NCBI GenBank assembly: GCA_015067925.1
Contig: SVLN01000002.1
Coordinates: 1-64,000 of the forward strand
Length of the DNA: 64,000 bases
Direction: 5' to 3'
Source: Oscillospiraceae bacterium
GTDB lineage: Bacteria > Bacillota > Clostridia > Oscillospirales > Oscillospiraceae
Shown: positions 45,207 through 54,788 of the stretch, one piece after another
Position numbering within the stretch: position 1 is the stretch's first letter
Layout of the letters: the number at the start of each line of letters is the position of its first letter
Program-made: the position numbers and the translations under genes
Notes under the pieces: model-generated
What the model was told of the DNA's origin: nothing
Seen by the model: only the letters and a program-made list of their open reading frames with translations
Databases searched by the model: none

Positions 45207-45761
45207 ATGAGAAACTTTCATGATGATATTCAGACGATCTTAGTGACGGAGACGGAACTCAATCGTATTACGTTCCGAATTGCAGAGGAGATCGATCGTG
45301 ACTATGCGGAATCTGAGCATCTGGTCCTGCTGTGCATCCTGAAGGGATCCCTGATTTTTACCAGCGACCTGATGAAGAAGCTGACCATTCCTTCTGAGGT
45401 GGACTTTATGAAGGTTTCCAGCTATGGCTCCGGTACCGTTTCTTCCGGTAATGTCAACATTGTGCTGGACATTATGCGCAAGGACCTGCCTGATTGTGAT
45501 ATTCTCGTCATTGAAGATATCGTTGACTCTGGTCGAACGCTGTCATATCTGGTCGATTATCTGCGCCTGAAGGGCGCCAAGAGCGTTAAGACTTGTGCGC
45601 TACTGGACAAACCCAGCCGCCGTGTAGTGAACTTCCAGCCGGATTACATCGGCATGGAGATTCCCGATGAGTTCGTCGTTGGCTACGGCCTGGATTATGA
45701 CGAGCGCTATCGCAATCTGCCCTTCGTTGGCGTCCTGAAGCCCGAGGTTTACGAGAAATAA
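45207..45761 (+). CDS. hpt: Hypoxanthine phosphoribosyltransferase
   Basis: It salvages hypoxanthine (and guanine) to IMP/GMP. The 184-residue product has the flexible-loop segment KVSSYGSGTVSSG, the PRPP motif VLVIEDIVDSGRT-like (LVIEDIVDSGRTLSYL) and the C-terminal FVVGYGLDYDERYRNLP. ATG 45207 is preceded by GTGGAGG; an in-frame TTG two codons upstream is less likely. With xpt it makes a purine salvage pair at the end of the carA operon. Confidence 0.94.
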   Translation: MRNFHDDIQTILVTETELNRITFRIAEEIDRDYAESEHLVLLCILKGSLIFTSDLMKKLTIPSEVDFMKVSSYGSGTVSSGNVNIVLDIMRKDLPDCDILVIEDIVDSGRTLSYLVDYLRLKGAKSVKTCALLDKPSRRVVNFQPDYIGMEIPDEFVVGYGLDYDERYRNLPFVGVLKPEVYEK

Positions 45762-45764
45762 TGA

Positions 45765-45800
45765 AAAAGGCCATGAGTCGTTTTAGACTCGTGGCCTTTT
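45765..45800 (+). terminator. Terminator of the carA-hpt operon
   Basis: A 15-bp stem (45765-45779 with 45786-45800) with one G-U pair; the stem itself ends in four Ts. Confidence 0.85.
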
Positions 45801-45804
45801 CGCT

Positions 45805-45841
45805 CAAAAAAACCACCCATTCGCATTCTGAATGGGTGGTT
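45805..45841 (-). terminator. Terminator of the TSCPD gene
   Basis: A perfect 12-bp stem (45811-45822 with 45830-45841), followed on the minus strand by a T run (complement of 45805-45810). Confidence 0.9.
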
Positions 45842-45849
45842 CTGCTTCT

Positions 45850-46101
45850 TTATGCTCTTGCCTTTGCTTCAGAGAGGGCTTTGGCCAGCTGGTCCGGGCA
45901 GGAAGTGGGCTTCATGCCGCAGCGGATGCCGGTCAGACGGGAGATGGCTTCATCCACATCCATGCCTTCAATCAGAGCACAAAGGCCCTGGGTGTTGCCG
46001 TGGCAGCCGCCGGAGAAAACAACGGAATGTACTTTATTGTCGACGATATCAAAGACGATGCGGCGGGAGCAGACTCCCTTGGTTGCGTATTCAAAGCTCA
46101 T
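45850..46101 (-). CDS. TSCPD domain protein (TIGR03905 type)
   Basis: An 83-residue protein consisting of one TSCPD domain: VCSRRIVFDIVDNKVHSVVFSGGCHGNTQGLCALIEGM and the ending TSCPDQLAKAL with four to five cysteines. The domain also occurs at the C-terminus of B12-dependent ribonucleotide reductases, where its cysteines may bind metal or take part in redox; stand-alone members have no known role. GGAGG precedes the ATG. Single gene, convergent with hpt. Confidence 0.9.
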   Translation of the reverse strand: MSFEYATKGVCSRRIVFDIVDNKVHSVVFSGGCHGNTQGLCALIEGMDVDEAISRLTGIRCGMKPTSCPDQLAKALSEAKARA

Positions 46102-46196
46102 GATACTACCTCCAAAGTGTTATACTTTTTGAACAGTATAACAGTTTTCTTTGTCAGTTTCAAGTCCAGAAAATAGCCATAACTGGACGGTCCGAC

Positions 46197-46225
46197 TTGC
46201 AAGGCAGATCAGAATGTGGTATACT
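46197..46225 (+). promoter_or_regulatory. Promoter of ybaK-like gene
   Basis: TTGCAA (46197-46202) and TATACT (46220-46225) with a 17-base spacer. Confidence 0.75.
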
Positions 46226-46276
46226 GTACAAAATAGCGTTTTTGATATTTTGAAACTGCATTTAAGGAGCATTCCC

Positions 46277-46759
46277 ATGGCATTTGATCTGGCAAAGGAA
46301 CATCTGGCTCGGCTGGGGCTGGATCATCATATCCGTGTTCTGGAGGAATCCAGTGCGACGGTAGATTTGGCAGCCAAGGCCCTCGGCTGTGAGGGAAAGC
46401 GTATTGCAAAATCCCTAAGTTTTAAAGTTGGGGAGAAGGCAATCCTTGTTGTGATGGCCGGTGATGCCAAGCTGGACAATCCCAAGTATAAGGCGAGATT
46501 CGGCACAAAGGCTACGATGCTCACCCCCGAGGAGGCTGTGGAGCTTGTAGGCCATGCAGTTGGCGGGGTGTGTCCTTTTGGCATCAAGCCGGATGTGAAG
46601 GTTTACCTTGACGAATCCCTCAAGCGTTTTGACTTTGTCTATCCTGCCTGTGGAAGTGCCAACAGCGCGGTCAAGCTGACCCTGGACGAGCTGGAACGCG
46701 CCTGCGGCGATGCAGAATGGATCGATGTGGGCAAAAACTGGCAGGAGCGTGCCGTATAA
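46277..46759 (+). CDS. YbaK/EbsC-family aminoacyl-tRNA deacylase
   Basis: A 160-residue single-domain protein. Family members hydrolyse mischarged tRNAs such as Cys-tRNA-Pro. Features: SSATVDLAAKALGCEGKRIAKSLSFKV with the substrate-pocket Lys, VVMAGDAKLDN, and the GHAVGGVCPFGIKPDVKVYLDESL loop. Start 46277 is set by AAGGAG. It has its own promoter and stands before tepA. Substrate specificity within the YbaK/ProX group is not settled. Confidence 0.9.
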   Translation: MAFDLAKEHLARLGLDHHIRVLEESSATVDLAAKALGCEGKRIAKSLSFKVGEKAILVVMAGDAKLDNPKYKARFGTKATMLTPEEAVELVGHAVGGVCPFGIKPDVKVYLDESLKRFDFVYPACGSANSAVKLTLDELERACGDAEWIDVGKNWQERAV

Positions 46760-46810
46760 ATTTCTTTAGGTTCCCCATACTAGCAAAAACTGCGAAATGG
46801 GGGACTTTCC

Positions 46811-47521
46811 ATGCCGGAAGAGAAACAGATCACCCGCTCGGAAGAGCTGCGTGATCAGATTCAGGATCTGGGTTCGTCCGTTACCAGATCAAACCGCGGA
46901 AACATTCAGACTTTGACGATTATTGGGCAGATCGAAGGACATCAGCTTCTGCCGGAGACCTACAAGACCACGAAGTATGAGCACGTTCTCCCGCTCCTGA
47001 CGGCTGTGGAAGAGGATGAGAGTATTGATGGATTGCTGCTGCTTCTGAATACAGTGGGCGGCGACATTGAAGCAGGTCTTGCCATCGCGGAACTGATTTC
47101 CGGTATGCGCAAACCTACTGTCTCGCTGGTGCTTGGTGGCGGTCACTCCATTGGTGTTCCGCTGGCTGTGTGTGCAAAAAAATCCTTCATCGTACCCAGC
47201 GCAGGGATGACGATTCATCCCGTACGCATGACCGGTACGGTCATTGGTGCGCCTCAGACCTATGCGTATTTTCAAAGATCACAGGATCGTATCGTGGAGT
47301 TTGTTACAGCCAACTCTCACATCTCCAAGGAAAAATTCCTGGAGTATATGATGCAGACCGGAAGCCTTTCCAACGACGTGGGTACCATGATTTACGGAAA
47401 AGAGGCGGTTGCCTCTGGACTGATTGATCGGATCGGCGGTCTTTCTGATGCCCTGGAAGCGCTTCATCGAATGATTGAAACATCACGAAAACGAAAGGAA
47501 AAACAGATTCGAGGGAAATAG
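46811..47521 (+). CDS. ClpP-like serine protease (TepA family)
   Basis: A 236-residue cytosolic protein of the ClpP/crotonase fold. Ser113 in GGGHSIGVP and His136 in MTIHPVRM match the catalytic pair; LLLLNTVGGDIEAGLAIAELI is the substrate-groove strand. It resembles Bacillus TepA (YmfB), often called translocation-enhancing protein, though that role is weakly documented. Close to ftsK here, as tepA is near spoIIIE in Bacillus. The C-terminus is highly basic (KRKEKQIRGK). Confidence 0.9.
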   Translation: MPEEKQITRSEELRDQIQDLGSSVTRSNRGNIQTLTIIGQIEGHQLLPETYKTTKYEHVLPLLTAVEEDESIDGLLLLLNTVGGDIEAGLAIAELISGMRKPTVSLVLGGGHSIGVPLAVCAKKSFIVPSAGMTIHPVRMTGTVIGAPQTYAYFQRSQDRIVEFVTANSHISKEKFLEYMMQTGSLSNDVGTMIYGKEAVASGLIDRIGGLSDALEALHRMIETSRKRKEKQIRGK

Positions 47522-47584
47522 GGCGGCATGAATGCCGCCTCTGTCCAATAGGATGAATTATCAAGAGTTTTAGGAGGCAATATA

Positions 47585-48406
47585 ATGTCGTTCTTCTCAG
47601 CATTTTTTCTTGGCCTGGTGCAGGGCGTTGCAGAATTTCTGCCTATTTCTTCCTCGGGCCATCTTGCTTTTTTTCAAACTTTCTTCCAGATGGAAGAAGC
47701 AGATCTCTTTTTTGATGTGCTGCTGCATCTGGGTACTTTGATTGCTGTATTCTTCGCGTATCGTGAAGATGTAAAGGAGCTGATCGTATCGTTTTTCAGC
47801 TTCTTTAAAAAGCAGACGCCGCAGCAGCTGCGCAAGACCCGTCCCGGCAAACGAATGATCTTGCTTCTGATTGTGGCGACGCTTCCGTTGGTTGCCATTC
47901 TTCCCGTTAAAGATTACATCGAATCCCTTTACGCCAACACCTTTGTGGTTGGTTTTGCTCTGATTGCAACCGGTTTGATTTTGTTCTTCAGCGACCGTTA
48001 TTCTAATGGCCGGAAAGCTGAACGGGACGCTACGCTGCTTGATGCGCTGGTTGTGGGCATCGGACAGGCTATTGCGGTCATGCCCGGTATTTCCCGCTCC
48101 GGCACATCCATCTCTGCCGGTCTGGTAAGAGGTTTTGACCGTCAGTTTGCCATTCGCTTTTCCTTCCTGCTGTCGATCCCGGCAGTCCTGGGTGCGAACC
48201 TTTTGAGCTTGATTGATGCCATTCAGGACGGCATCAATTGGAGCCTGATGCCCATTTATCTCGTGGGTGTGCTGACGGCAATGGTTTCCGGCTACGCTGC
48301 AATCCGGCTGCTTCGTTACATTACCAGCAAATCCAACTTCGGCGGCTTTGCTTATTATTGCTGGGGCGCCGGCCTGGTTACGATTCTGCTGTCCCTGTTT
48401 TCCTGA
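47585..48406 (+). CDS. uppP: Undecaprenyl-diphosphate phosphatase (BacA type)
   Basis: It recycles C55-PP to C55-P, the lipid carrier of wall synthesis; overexpression gives bacitracin tolerance. The 273-residue membrane protein has both diagnostic regions: GVAEFLPISSSGHL (about 15-28) and PGISRSGTSISAGL (about 164-177), with eight helices. AGGAGG precedes the ATG. It lies between tepA and ftsK, in a wall/division neighbourhood. A GGCGGCAT/ATGCCGCC hairpin without a T run lies just upstream. Confidence 0.95.
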   Translation: MSFFSAFFLGLVQGVAEFLPISSSGHLAFFQTFFQMEEADLFFDVLLHLGTLIAVFFAYREDVKELIVSFFSFFKKQTPQQLRKTRPGKRMILLLIVATLPLVAILPVKDYIESLYANTFVVGFALIATGLILFFSDRYSNGRKAERDATLLDALVVGIGQAIAVMPGISRSGTSISAGLVRGFDRQFAIRFSFLLSIPAVLGANLLSLIDAIQDGINWSLMPIYLVGVLTAMVSGYAAIRLLRYITSKSNFGGFAYYCWGAGLVTILLSLFS

Positions 48407-48452
48407 ATTGACCAATACGAAAGAAACTGTTTTCTGAATAGGAGCTACATAA

Positions 48453-51056
48453 ATGGCAACGACACGTGGAAAGCACTCAAAAACCGCATCCAAAACTTCT
48501 ACAAAGGGGAAGAGCAGCAGCAAAAAGAAGACTGCTGCCGAGCCCAAGGGCAGACCGATCAGAAGAGAGGTCTGGTCTTTTGTATGCCTTCTTTTGGCCG
48601 TACTGTGCGTATTCGGCTGCTTCAGAGTGGATGCCGTTCTGATTAATGTAATCACCAAGGCCTGTAAGGGCTTCATTGGCGGTGGTTTTTACGCGATGCC
48701 GATTTGTTTGTTTATCTGCTTTGTGACCCTCCTGATGCATGAGGGAAGACCCGTAAAGGCCAGGGTTATTTGTGCCTTGATCGTAACGGTCTGTGTTGGT
48801 GCGTTGGTGCATTTGTTCTCTGCCAAGACCAATGTGGAGTGGTCCGTGAAGATTTTCGCGGATCTCTGGAATGGCGGTAATGCCGGTACAGCTGGCGGCG
48901 TACTCTCTGGTTTCCTGGCGATGCTGCTGAAGCTGCTTATCAGCAAAGCGGGCGCCATCATTGTGTTCCTGGTTGCCGCGTTGGTTCTTGCTCTTTACAG
49001 CATGAATATGACGCCCATGAGCATCATTCGAGCCATTCACAATCGGCCCCGTCCGGAGTACAAACCGCCTGAGGAGCCGATTCCTGATACTGCGGAAACC
49101 ATTGTGAATCATGTTGCGCAGAAACGGATCGAGCATAATGAACGCAAGGAGCAAAAGCGTGTCCAGCGTGAGAGTTTTGACTTTGATCTGCCGGTTGATG
49201 GTCCTGTTGCTGACGCGCGCAAGCAGCGTCAGGCTAAAAAGGAAGAGAAGAAGGAAGTTGTTTCTCCCGATGCCTACCTGATTGCCAGAAAGGCGATGGA
49301 GGATGCTGCAAAAACTTCTTCCAAGAAATCCGAACCTGAATTGAAACCACATCCCGAGGTTGAGCAGCTCATTCGGGAAGAAGAGGCGGAACAGACCCAG
49401 ATTCCGGACGTTGTAGCGGATAATATTGCCCAGATGCCGCCGCTGGAAATGCCTGAACAGCAGCAGAAGGTGCGGCCTGAGGAGGCTGCTCAGGCTGCGG
49501 CAGAAGTGGCTGCGGAGATTGCCATGCAGGAAGAACCCCAGCAGGTTTATTCCTATCCGCCCGTTGAACTTCTGAATAATCCGGATTCTGCTCTTGTAGA
49601 CGGCACGGAAGAGATGCGCGTCAACGCTGAGCGTTTGAATTCCACCCTGAGAAGTTTCTCCATTGAAGCTGAGATCATCAATGTCACTCGTGGTCCGTCC
49701 GTGACACGGTATGAGCTTCGCCTGCATGAGGGCATCAAACTCTCAAAGCTGACCAACCTGGCTGATGATATCGCCCTGGCTCTGGGTGCCAGCGGCATCC
49801 GCATTTCTGCTATCCCGGACAAGATTTCCGTGGTTGGCATTGAAGTGCCTAACCGACTGGTCAGCACTGTTCATATTCGTGAGGTCATTGACTCCGACGA
49901 GTTTATGAAGCATAAGAGCAAGATTTCCTTTGCTGTGGGCAAGGATATCGGCGGTAATCGAATTGTGGGCGATATTACGCGCCTGCCGCATCTGCTCATT
50001 GCCGGTACCACCGGTTCGGGTAAGTCCGTGTGTATGAACAGCCTGATCATCAGTCTGCTCTATAAGGCCAAGCCGGATGAGGTCCGTTTGATTATGGTGG
50101 ACCCCAAGATGGTCGAATTGGGCATTTACAACGGCATTCCGCATCTGCTGATCCCTGTTGTTACCGATCCCAAAAAGGCTGCAGGCGCCCTGCAGTGGTC
50201 TGTCAATGAGATGATGCGCCGCTACCGCCTGATGGCGGATGTGGGCGTCCGGGATCTGGAAGCCTACAACAAGGTTGCCGACAAGCAGGAAGATCTCAAG
50301 CATATGGAGCAGATCGTGGTTGTCATCGACGAGTTGGCCGATTTGATGCTGGTTGCTGCCAAGGAAGTGGAAGAATCCATCTGCCGTATTGCCCAGATGG
50401 GCCGTGCTGCCGGTATGCACCTGGTCATCGCTACCCAGAGACCCTCTGCCGATGTCATCACCGGCCTGATGAAGGCCAACATCCCGTCCCGCATTGCCTT
50501 TGCTGTTGCCAGTGCCATGGAATCGCGCATCATTCTCGATGCCAGCGGCGCGGAGAAACTTGTGGGCAAGGGCGATATGCTCTATGCACCCCTTGGCTTT
50601 GGCAAACAGCGCGTGCAGGGCTGCTTCATCACCGATAAAGAAGTGCAGGCCGTTGTGGATCATATCAAGAACGCAACCACGGCTAACTACTCCGATGAGG
50701 TCATGGCCCAGATCGAAAAGTCCGCTGAACAGACGGGCAAACAATCTGCAGCATCCGCCTCCGGTGCGGCTCTTGAGCCGATGGACGAGTCTGACGAACT
50801 GCTTCCGGCTGCTGTAGATGTGATCCTGGAGACCGGTCAGGCGTCCGTTTCCATGCTCCAGCGCCGTTTGAAGCTGGGTTACGCTCGGGCGGCACGCATT
50901 GTGGATGAAATGGAGGAGCGCGGCTATGTTGGTCCCTTTGAGGGCTCCAAGCCCCGTCAGCTGCTTATTACCAAAGAACAGTGGGCAGCCATCCAGAGCG
51001 GTGTGCCGCTGGAGGATCTGCAGGAAAATCCTCCTGTGGAGGAAGAGATTCCCTAA
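48453..51056 (+). CDS. ftsK: DNA translocase FtsK/SpoIIIE
   Basis: It pumps chromosomal DNA through the closing septum. The 867-residue protein has a basic N-terminus, four membrane helices (about 40-195), a Glu/Gln-rich linker (about 200-360), the alpha/beta motor (Walker A AGTTGSGKSVCMN, Walker B IVVVIDELADLML, then RMPSADVITGL-like QRPSADVITGLMKANI) and a C-terminal gamma winged-helix (SVSMLQRRLKLGYARAARIVDEME) that reads KOPS-type sequences. Whether it is FtsK or SpoIIIE cannot be told from sequence alone. Confidence 0.95.
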   Translation: MATTRGKHSKTASKTSTKGKSSSKKKTAAEPKGRPIRREVWSFVCLLLAVLCVFGCFRVDAVLINVITKACKGFIGGGFYAMPICLFICFVTLLMHEGRPVKARVICALIVTVCVGALVHLFSAKTNVEWSVKIFADLWNGGNAGTAGGVLSGFLAMLLKLLISKAGAIIVFLVAALVLALYSMNMTPMSIIRAIHNRPRPEYKPPEEPIPDTAETIVNHVAQKRIEHNERKEQKRVQRESFDFDLPVDGPVADARKQRQAKKEEKKEVVSPDAYLIARKAMEDAAKTSSKKSEPELKPHPEVEQLIREEEAEQTQIPDVVADNIAQMPPLEMPEQQQKVRPEEAAQAAAEVAAEIAMQEEPQQVYSYPPVELLNNPDSALVDGTEEMRVNAERLNSTLRSFSIEAEIINVTRGPSVTRYELRLHEGIKLSKLTNLADDIALALGASGIRISAIPDKISVVGIEVPNRLVSTVHIREVIDSDEFMKHKSKISFAVGKDIGGNRIVGDITRLPHLLIAGTTGSGKSVCMNSLIISLLYKAKPDEVRLIMVDPKMVELGIYNGIPHLLIPVVTDPKKAAGALQWSVNEMMRRYRLMADVGVRDLEAYNKVADKQEDLKHMEQIVVVIDELADLMLVAAKEVEESICRIAQMGRAAGMHLVIATQRPSADVITGLMKANIPSRIAFAVASAMESRIILDASGAEKLVGKGDMLYAPLGFGKQRVQGCFITDKEVQAVVDHIKNATTANYSDEVMAQIEKSAEQTGKQSAASASGAALEPMDESDELLPAAVDVILETGQASVSMLQRRLKLGYARAARIVDEMEERGYVGPFEGSKPRQLLITKEQWAAIQSGVPLEDLQENPPVEEEIP

Positions 51057-51063
51057 CCTAACA

Positions 51064-51091
51064 ACCCCGCGGAAGAACTCTTCCGCGGGGT
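51064..51091. terminator. Hairpin between convergent ftsK and the Crp-type gene
   Basis: An 11-bp GC-rich stem (51064-51074 with 51081-51091). There is no good T run on either side, so termination efficiency is doubtful. Confidence 0.6.
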
Positions 51092-51099
51092 CCTGAATG

Positions 51100-51699
51100 T
51101 TATAGAGCGAGGTCTAAGAGATGAATTTCTCCATAACCGGTGCAGATTTTTTCTTCCTCCCGTAAGGAGCGCAGAATTCTGCTTACGCTGATTCTGCTCA
51201 GGCTGCAGGCGTCGGCAATGGCCTCCTGGGTGGTTCGGACGCTGCCATCCGCGCGCGCCTGGGATCTCAGATAGGCGCACACCCGTTCGTGGGCGCTCAA
51301 AAAGGCCATGCTGCCCACGTGCTCAGAGAGCATGCGGACTGTTTCGGAGAGGTATTGCAGCATTTCAATGGCAATGTAAGGCTTCTCGTCGATGGCGCGG
51401 AAAATATCTTCCTTGCGAAAGCGGATGATCTCGCTCTTGCTCAGAGCGATTGCTGTGGAAATGCGCGGCTTTCCCTCAAAAAAAGAGGCTTCGCCGAACA
51501 TCTCGCCGGGGGAGAAGACGCGCAGAATCTTTTCTTCCCCGGTGTCGGAGAGAATCACACTCTTGACGCTGCCGCTCATGAGGTAATACATATACTCAGG
51601 GTCCTGGCTTTGCAGATATATAACCGTTTTTTCCGCAACAGCCTGCATTGAGCCGTAGGGAAGAAGCTCCTTCCAGCGCTCAGTTTGGGAAAAATTCAT
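51100..51699 (-). CDS. Crp/Fnr-family transcriptional regulator
   Basis: A 199-residue regulator with an N-terminal cyclic-nucleotide-binding fold (YYLMSGSVKSVILSDTGEEKILRVFSPGEMFGEASFF) and a C-terminal winged helix (TTQEAIADACSLSRISVSRILRSLREE). The cAMP-specific Arg-Ser pair and FNR-type cysteine cluster are not evident, so the signal is unknown. Start 51699 follows AAAGGT; ATG 51708 is an alternative. It is divergent from leuC, with a perfect palindrome in the 100-base intergenic region. Confidence 0.88.
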   Translation of the reverse strand: MNFSQTERWKELLPYGSMQAVAEKTVIYLQSQDPEYMYYLMSGSVKSVILSDTGEEKILRVFSPGEMFGEASFFEGKPRISTAIALSKSEIIRFRKEDIFRAIDEKPYIAIEMLQYLSETVRMLSEHVGSMAFLSAHERVCAYLRSQARADGSVRTTQEAIADACSLSRISVSRILRSLREEEKICTGYGEIHLLDLAL

Positions 51700-51733
51700 G
51701 GAAATCATACCTTTTTTAAAATATTTTTTCAAT

Positions 51734-51749
51734 TGTATCACATGATACA
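51734..51749. promoter_or_regulatory. Palindromic operator between the Crp-type gene and leuC
   Basis: TGTATCACATGATACA: 7-bp perfect half-sites with a 2-base centre, 35 bases upstream of the regulator start and 54 bases upstream of leuC. It has the symmetry of a Crp/Fnr site but a closer spacing than the TGTGA-N6-TCACA consensus. Likely bound by the adjacent regulator. Confidence 0.7.
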
Positions 51750-51802
51750 TTCATTTTGCAATCCCTATGCCATAATGGAACAAACAAAAGGGGGAACACC
51801 TT

Positions 51803-53062
51803 ATGGGAATGACAATGACACAGAAAATTCTGGCGGCACACGCCGGAAAAGAATCGGTTAAAGCGGGTGAACTGATCGAAGCAAAGCTGGATCTGGTTCT
51901 TGGCAACGACGTAACTGCACCCGTGGCCATTACTGAGTTTGAAAATGCCGGTTTTACCGAAGTGTTTGATAAGGACAAAATCGCCATCGTCCTTGACCAC
52001 TTCACGCCGTGCAAGGATATTAGCGCTGCGACGCTTTGCAAGCAGGCCCGCGATTTTGCCAGAAAGCATGAGATCACGCATTTCTTTGATGTGGGTAATA
52101 TGGGTATCGAGCATGCGCTGCTGCCCGAAAAGGGCCTGATCGCAGCAGGTGAGTGCTGCATCGGCGCTGACAGCCATACCTGTACTTACGGCGCTCTGGG
52201 CGCTTTCTCCACCGGCATCGGCTCTACCGATATGGCCGCTGGTATGGCCGCCGGCGTTGCCTGGTTCAAGGTGCCTTCTGCCATTAAGTTCAACCTGACC
52301 GGCAGGCTGAAGCGTTGGGTCTCCGGCAAGGACGTGATTCTTTATATCATTGGCAAGATCGGCGTGGATGGTGCTCTTTACAAGTCCATGGAGTTCTCCG
52401 GCCCCGGTGTTGCGGAGCTTAGCATGGATGACCGCTTCACCATCGCCAACATGGCCATCGAAGCAGGTGCCAAGAACGGCATTTTCCCGGTGGATGCTAA
52501 GACCATCGCCTATATGGAAGGCCGTGTGAATCGCCCCTACACCGTGTATGAGGCCGACGAGGACGCAGAATATGACGAGGTCATTGAGATCAACCTCTCT
52601 GATATTGAGCCGACTGTGAGCCTTCCGCATCTGCCCAGCAATACCAAGCCTGTTTCCGAGTGCACTGACCTTCAGATCGACCAGTGCGTCATCGGTTCGT
52701 GCACCAACGGCCGTATTTCCGATATCCGTATCGCGGCTCAGATTCTCGAGGGCCGTCAGATCGCACCTTATGTGCGCTGCATCGTGATCCCAGCTACCCA
52801 AGAAGTTTATCTGCAGGCCATGAACGAAGGCCTGTTGGAGATCTTTGTCAAGGCTGGCGCCGTTGTTTCCACACCCACCTGCGGTCCGTGCTTGGGTGGC
52901 CATATGGGCGTTATGACGGCAGGGGAGCGCAGCGTTTCCACCACCAACCGCAACTTTGTTGGTCGCATGGGCCATGTTAAGAGCGAGGTCATCCTTGCAT
53001 CCCCGGCTGTTGCTGCTGCTTCTGCCGTTCTGGGCCGCATTGGTACCCCGGATGAACTGTGA
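51803..53062 (+). CDS. leuC: 3-isopropylmalate dehydratase large subunit
   Basis: With LeuD it isomerises 2-isopropylmalate to 3-isopropylmalate using a [4Fe-4S] cluster. The 419-residue length is that of the shorter HACN/LeuC type of anaerobes and archaea. Cluster cysteines are in VIGSCTNGR and [10 protein letters not shown], and [13 protein letters not shown] is the family signature. It starts 53 bases inside the intergenic region from the Crp-type regulator and ends 18 bases before leuD. Confidence 0.95.
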   Translation: MGMTMTQKILAAHAGKESVKAGELIEAKLDLVLGNDVTAPVAITEFENAGFTEVFDKDKIAIVLDHFTPCKDISAATLCKQARDFARKHEITHFFDVGNMGIEHALLPEKGLIAAGECCIGADSHTCTYGALGAFSTGIGSTDMAAGMAAGVAWFKVPSAIKFNLTGRLKRWVSGKDVILYIIGKIGVDGALYKSMEFSGPGVAELSMDDRFTIANMAIEAGAKNGIFPVDAKTIAYMEGRVNRPYTVYEADEDAEYDEVIEINLSDIEPTVSLPHLPSNTKPVSECTDLQIDQCVIGSCTNGRISDIRIAAQILEGRQIAPYVRCIVIPATQEVYLQAMNEGLLEIFVKAGAVVSTPTCGPCLGGHMGVMTAGERSVSTTNRNFVGRMGHVKSEVILASPAVAAASAVLGRIGTPDEL

Positions 53063-53079
53063 GAAAGGAGAGAGTTACT

Positions 53080-53574
53080 ATGAAACTGACCGGTAATGTT
53101 TTTAAGTACGGCGCCAACGTTGACACCGACGTTATCATTCCTGCTCGTTATCTCAATGCTCCGGATCATGCGGCTCTGGCCTCTCACTGCATGGAGGATA
53201 TCGATCCCGAGTTCGTAAGCAAGGTGCAGCAGGGCGATATTATGGTCGCCAGCTGGAATTTCGGCTGCGGCTCTTCCCGTGAGCATGCCCCCGTTGCCAT
53301 CAAGGCTTCCGGCATCAGCGTTGTCATCGCCTCCAGCTTTGCCCGCATTTTCTACCGCAATGCCATCAACATCGGACTGCCTATTATGGAGTGCCCGGAA
53401 GCTGCTGATGCCATCGCCGCCGGCGATAAAGTTTCCGTGGATCTGGATACCGGCCTGATTACCGACGAGACCACCGGACAGACCTTCCAGGCTGCCGCGT
53501 TCCCGGAGTTCATCACCGGTATTATCAACGCTGGCGGTCTGCTGAAATCCCTGAAAGCGAGGCAGAACGGATGA
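53080..53574 (+). CDS. leuD: 3-isopropylmalate dehydratase small subunit
   Basis: The swivelling small subunit of isopropylmalate isomerase, 164 residues, of the short type that pairs with the 419-residue Leu[14 protein letters not shown] at the N-terminus and [15 protein letters not shown] as the substrate loop are diagnostic. ATG 53080 is set by AAAGGAG; an upstream in-frame start overlaps leuC. Overlaps leuB by four bases. Confidence 0.95.
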   Translation: MKLTGNVFKYGANVDTDVIIPARYLNAPDHAALASHCMEDIDPEFVSKVQQGDIMVASWNFGCGSSREHAPVAIKASGISVVIASSFARIFYRNAINIGLPIMECPEAADAIAAGDKVSVDLDTGLITDETTGQTFQAAAFPEFITGIINAGGLLKSLKARQNG

Positions 53575-54641
53575 ATTATAAGATTGCTTTGATTCGCGGC
53601 GACGGCATCGGCCCTGAGGTCGTTACCGAAGCCGTCAAGGTCATGGACGCTGTTGGCCAGCGCTTTGGCCATACGTTTGATTACACGGATGTTCTTCTGG
53701 GCGGCTGCGCCACGGATGCCGTTGGCGTTTCTTATCCGGAAGGCACCGCCGAAGCCTGCAAGGCTTGCGACGCAGTTCTGCTGGGCGCCGTCGGTGGCCC
53801 GAAGTGGGACGGTCGTCCGGCTGAGCAGCGCCCGGAGACGGCACTTTTGGCCATCCGCAAGGATCTTGGCCTGTATGCCAATCTCCGCCCTGCGACTCTC
53901 AGACCCGCTCTGGCGGATGCATGTCCCCTGAAGAAGGAAACTGCTGAGAAGGGCATTGACCTGATGATGGTGCGCGAACTCACCGGCGGTATCTACTTCG
54001 GTAAGCGTGATCGCTATGACACCGAAGATCGCGGCGTGGAAGCAACTGACCTTATGGCTTATTCTGAAATGGAAATTGAGCGCATTGGCCGCCGTGCCTT
54101 TGAGCTTGCCCGTCTGCGCCGCAAGAGCGTTGCCAGCGTGGATAAGGCCAATGTGCTGGAAACCAGCCGCCTGTGGCGCAGCGTGATGCATCGCCTGGCG
54201 GAAGAGTATTCCGATGTGGAGTACCGTGATGTTCTGGTGGATAACTGTGCTATGCAGCTGGTGAAGGACCCCGGACAGTTTGACGTTGTTGTGACGGAGA
54301 ATATGTTTGGAGATATCCTCTCGGATGAAGCCAGCATGATCACCGGTTCCATCGGCCTGCTGCCCAGCGCCTCGATTGGCGATACTGCCCCGGGCCTTTA
54401 TGAGCCGATCCATGGTTCTGCTCCCGATATTGCCGGTCAGGATAAGGCGAATCCCATTGCTACCATTCTATCCGTTGCCATGATGTTCCGCTACTCCTTT
54501 GATCTTCCCAACGAGGCAAAGGCAGTGGAGGAGGCTGTGGACGCCGTTCTTGCCGAAGGTTGGCACACCGCTGACTTTGATGGCCAGGGCGATGCCATTG
54601 GCACCAAGAAAATGGGCGACCTGATTGCTGCGAAAATCTGA
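53571..54641 (+). CDS. leuB: 3-isopropylmalate dehydrogenase
   Basis: It oxidises and decarboxylates 3-isopropylmalate to 2-ketoisocaproate with NAD. The 356-residue protein shows [25 protein letters not shown], the Arg-rich LRPATL segment, [11 protein letters not shown], and the signature [25 protein letters not shown]. Last gene of leuCDB. The pathway is completed by leuA far to the left, under separate T-box control; no T-box is seen before leuC. Confidence 0.97.
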   Translation: MNYKIALIRGDGIGPEVVTEAVKVMDAVGQRFGHTFDYTDVLLGGCATDAVGVSYPEGTAEACKACDAVLLGAVGGPKWDGRPAEQRPETALLAIRKDLGLYANLRPATLRPALADACPLKKETAEKGIDLMMVRELTGGIYFGKRDRYDTEDRGVEATDLMAYSEMEIERIGRRAFELARLRRKSVASVDKANVLETSRLWRSVMHRLAEEYSDVEYRDVLVDNCAMQLVKDPGQFDVVVTENMFGDILSDEASMITGSIGLLPSASIGDTAPGLYEPIHGSAPDIAGQDKANPIATILSVAMMFRYSFDLPNEAKAVEEAVDAVLAEGWHTADFDGQGDAIGTKKMGDLIAAKI

Positions 54642-54646
54642 TTCTG

Positions 54647-54684
54647 AACCCCTTCCGCACAAGCGGAGGGGGTTGCTTTTTTAC
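54647..54684 (+). terminator. Terminator of leuCDB
   Basis: A 12-bp stem (54647-54658 with 54663-54674, one G-U pair), loop ACAA, then GC and a run of Ts. Confidence 0.9.
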
Positions 54685-54713
54685 AAATATATCCGTTATG
54701 ATGCAGAATTCTC

Positions 54714-54742
54714 TTGCGCTTTTACGCATAGGCAGCTATAAT
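54714..54742 (+). promoter_or_regulatory. Promoter of the CNNM/CBS gene pair
   Basis: TTGCGC (54714-54719) and TATAAT (54737-54742), 17-base spacer. Confidence 0.75.
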
Positions 54743-54788
54743 AGACGATGTATAATCTGCAAAAATTGAATTGGGAGTTGATACCTGA

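Noticed and set aside
47521..47545. GGCGGCAT/ATGCCGCC hairpin after tepA as a terminator
   Set aside because: There is no T run after the stem, so I did not list it as a terminator.
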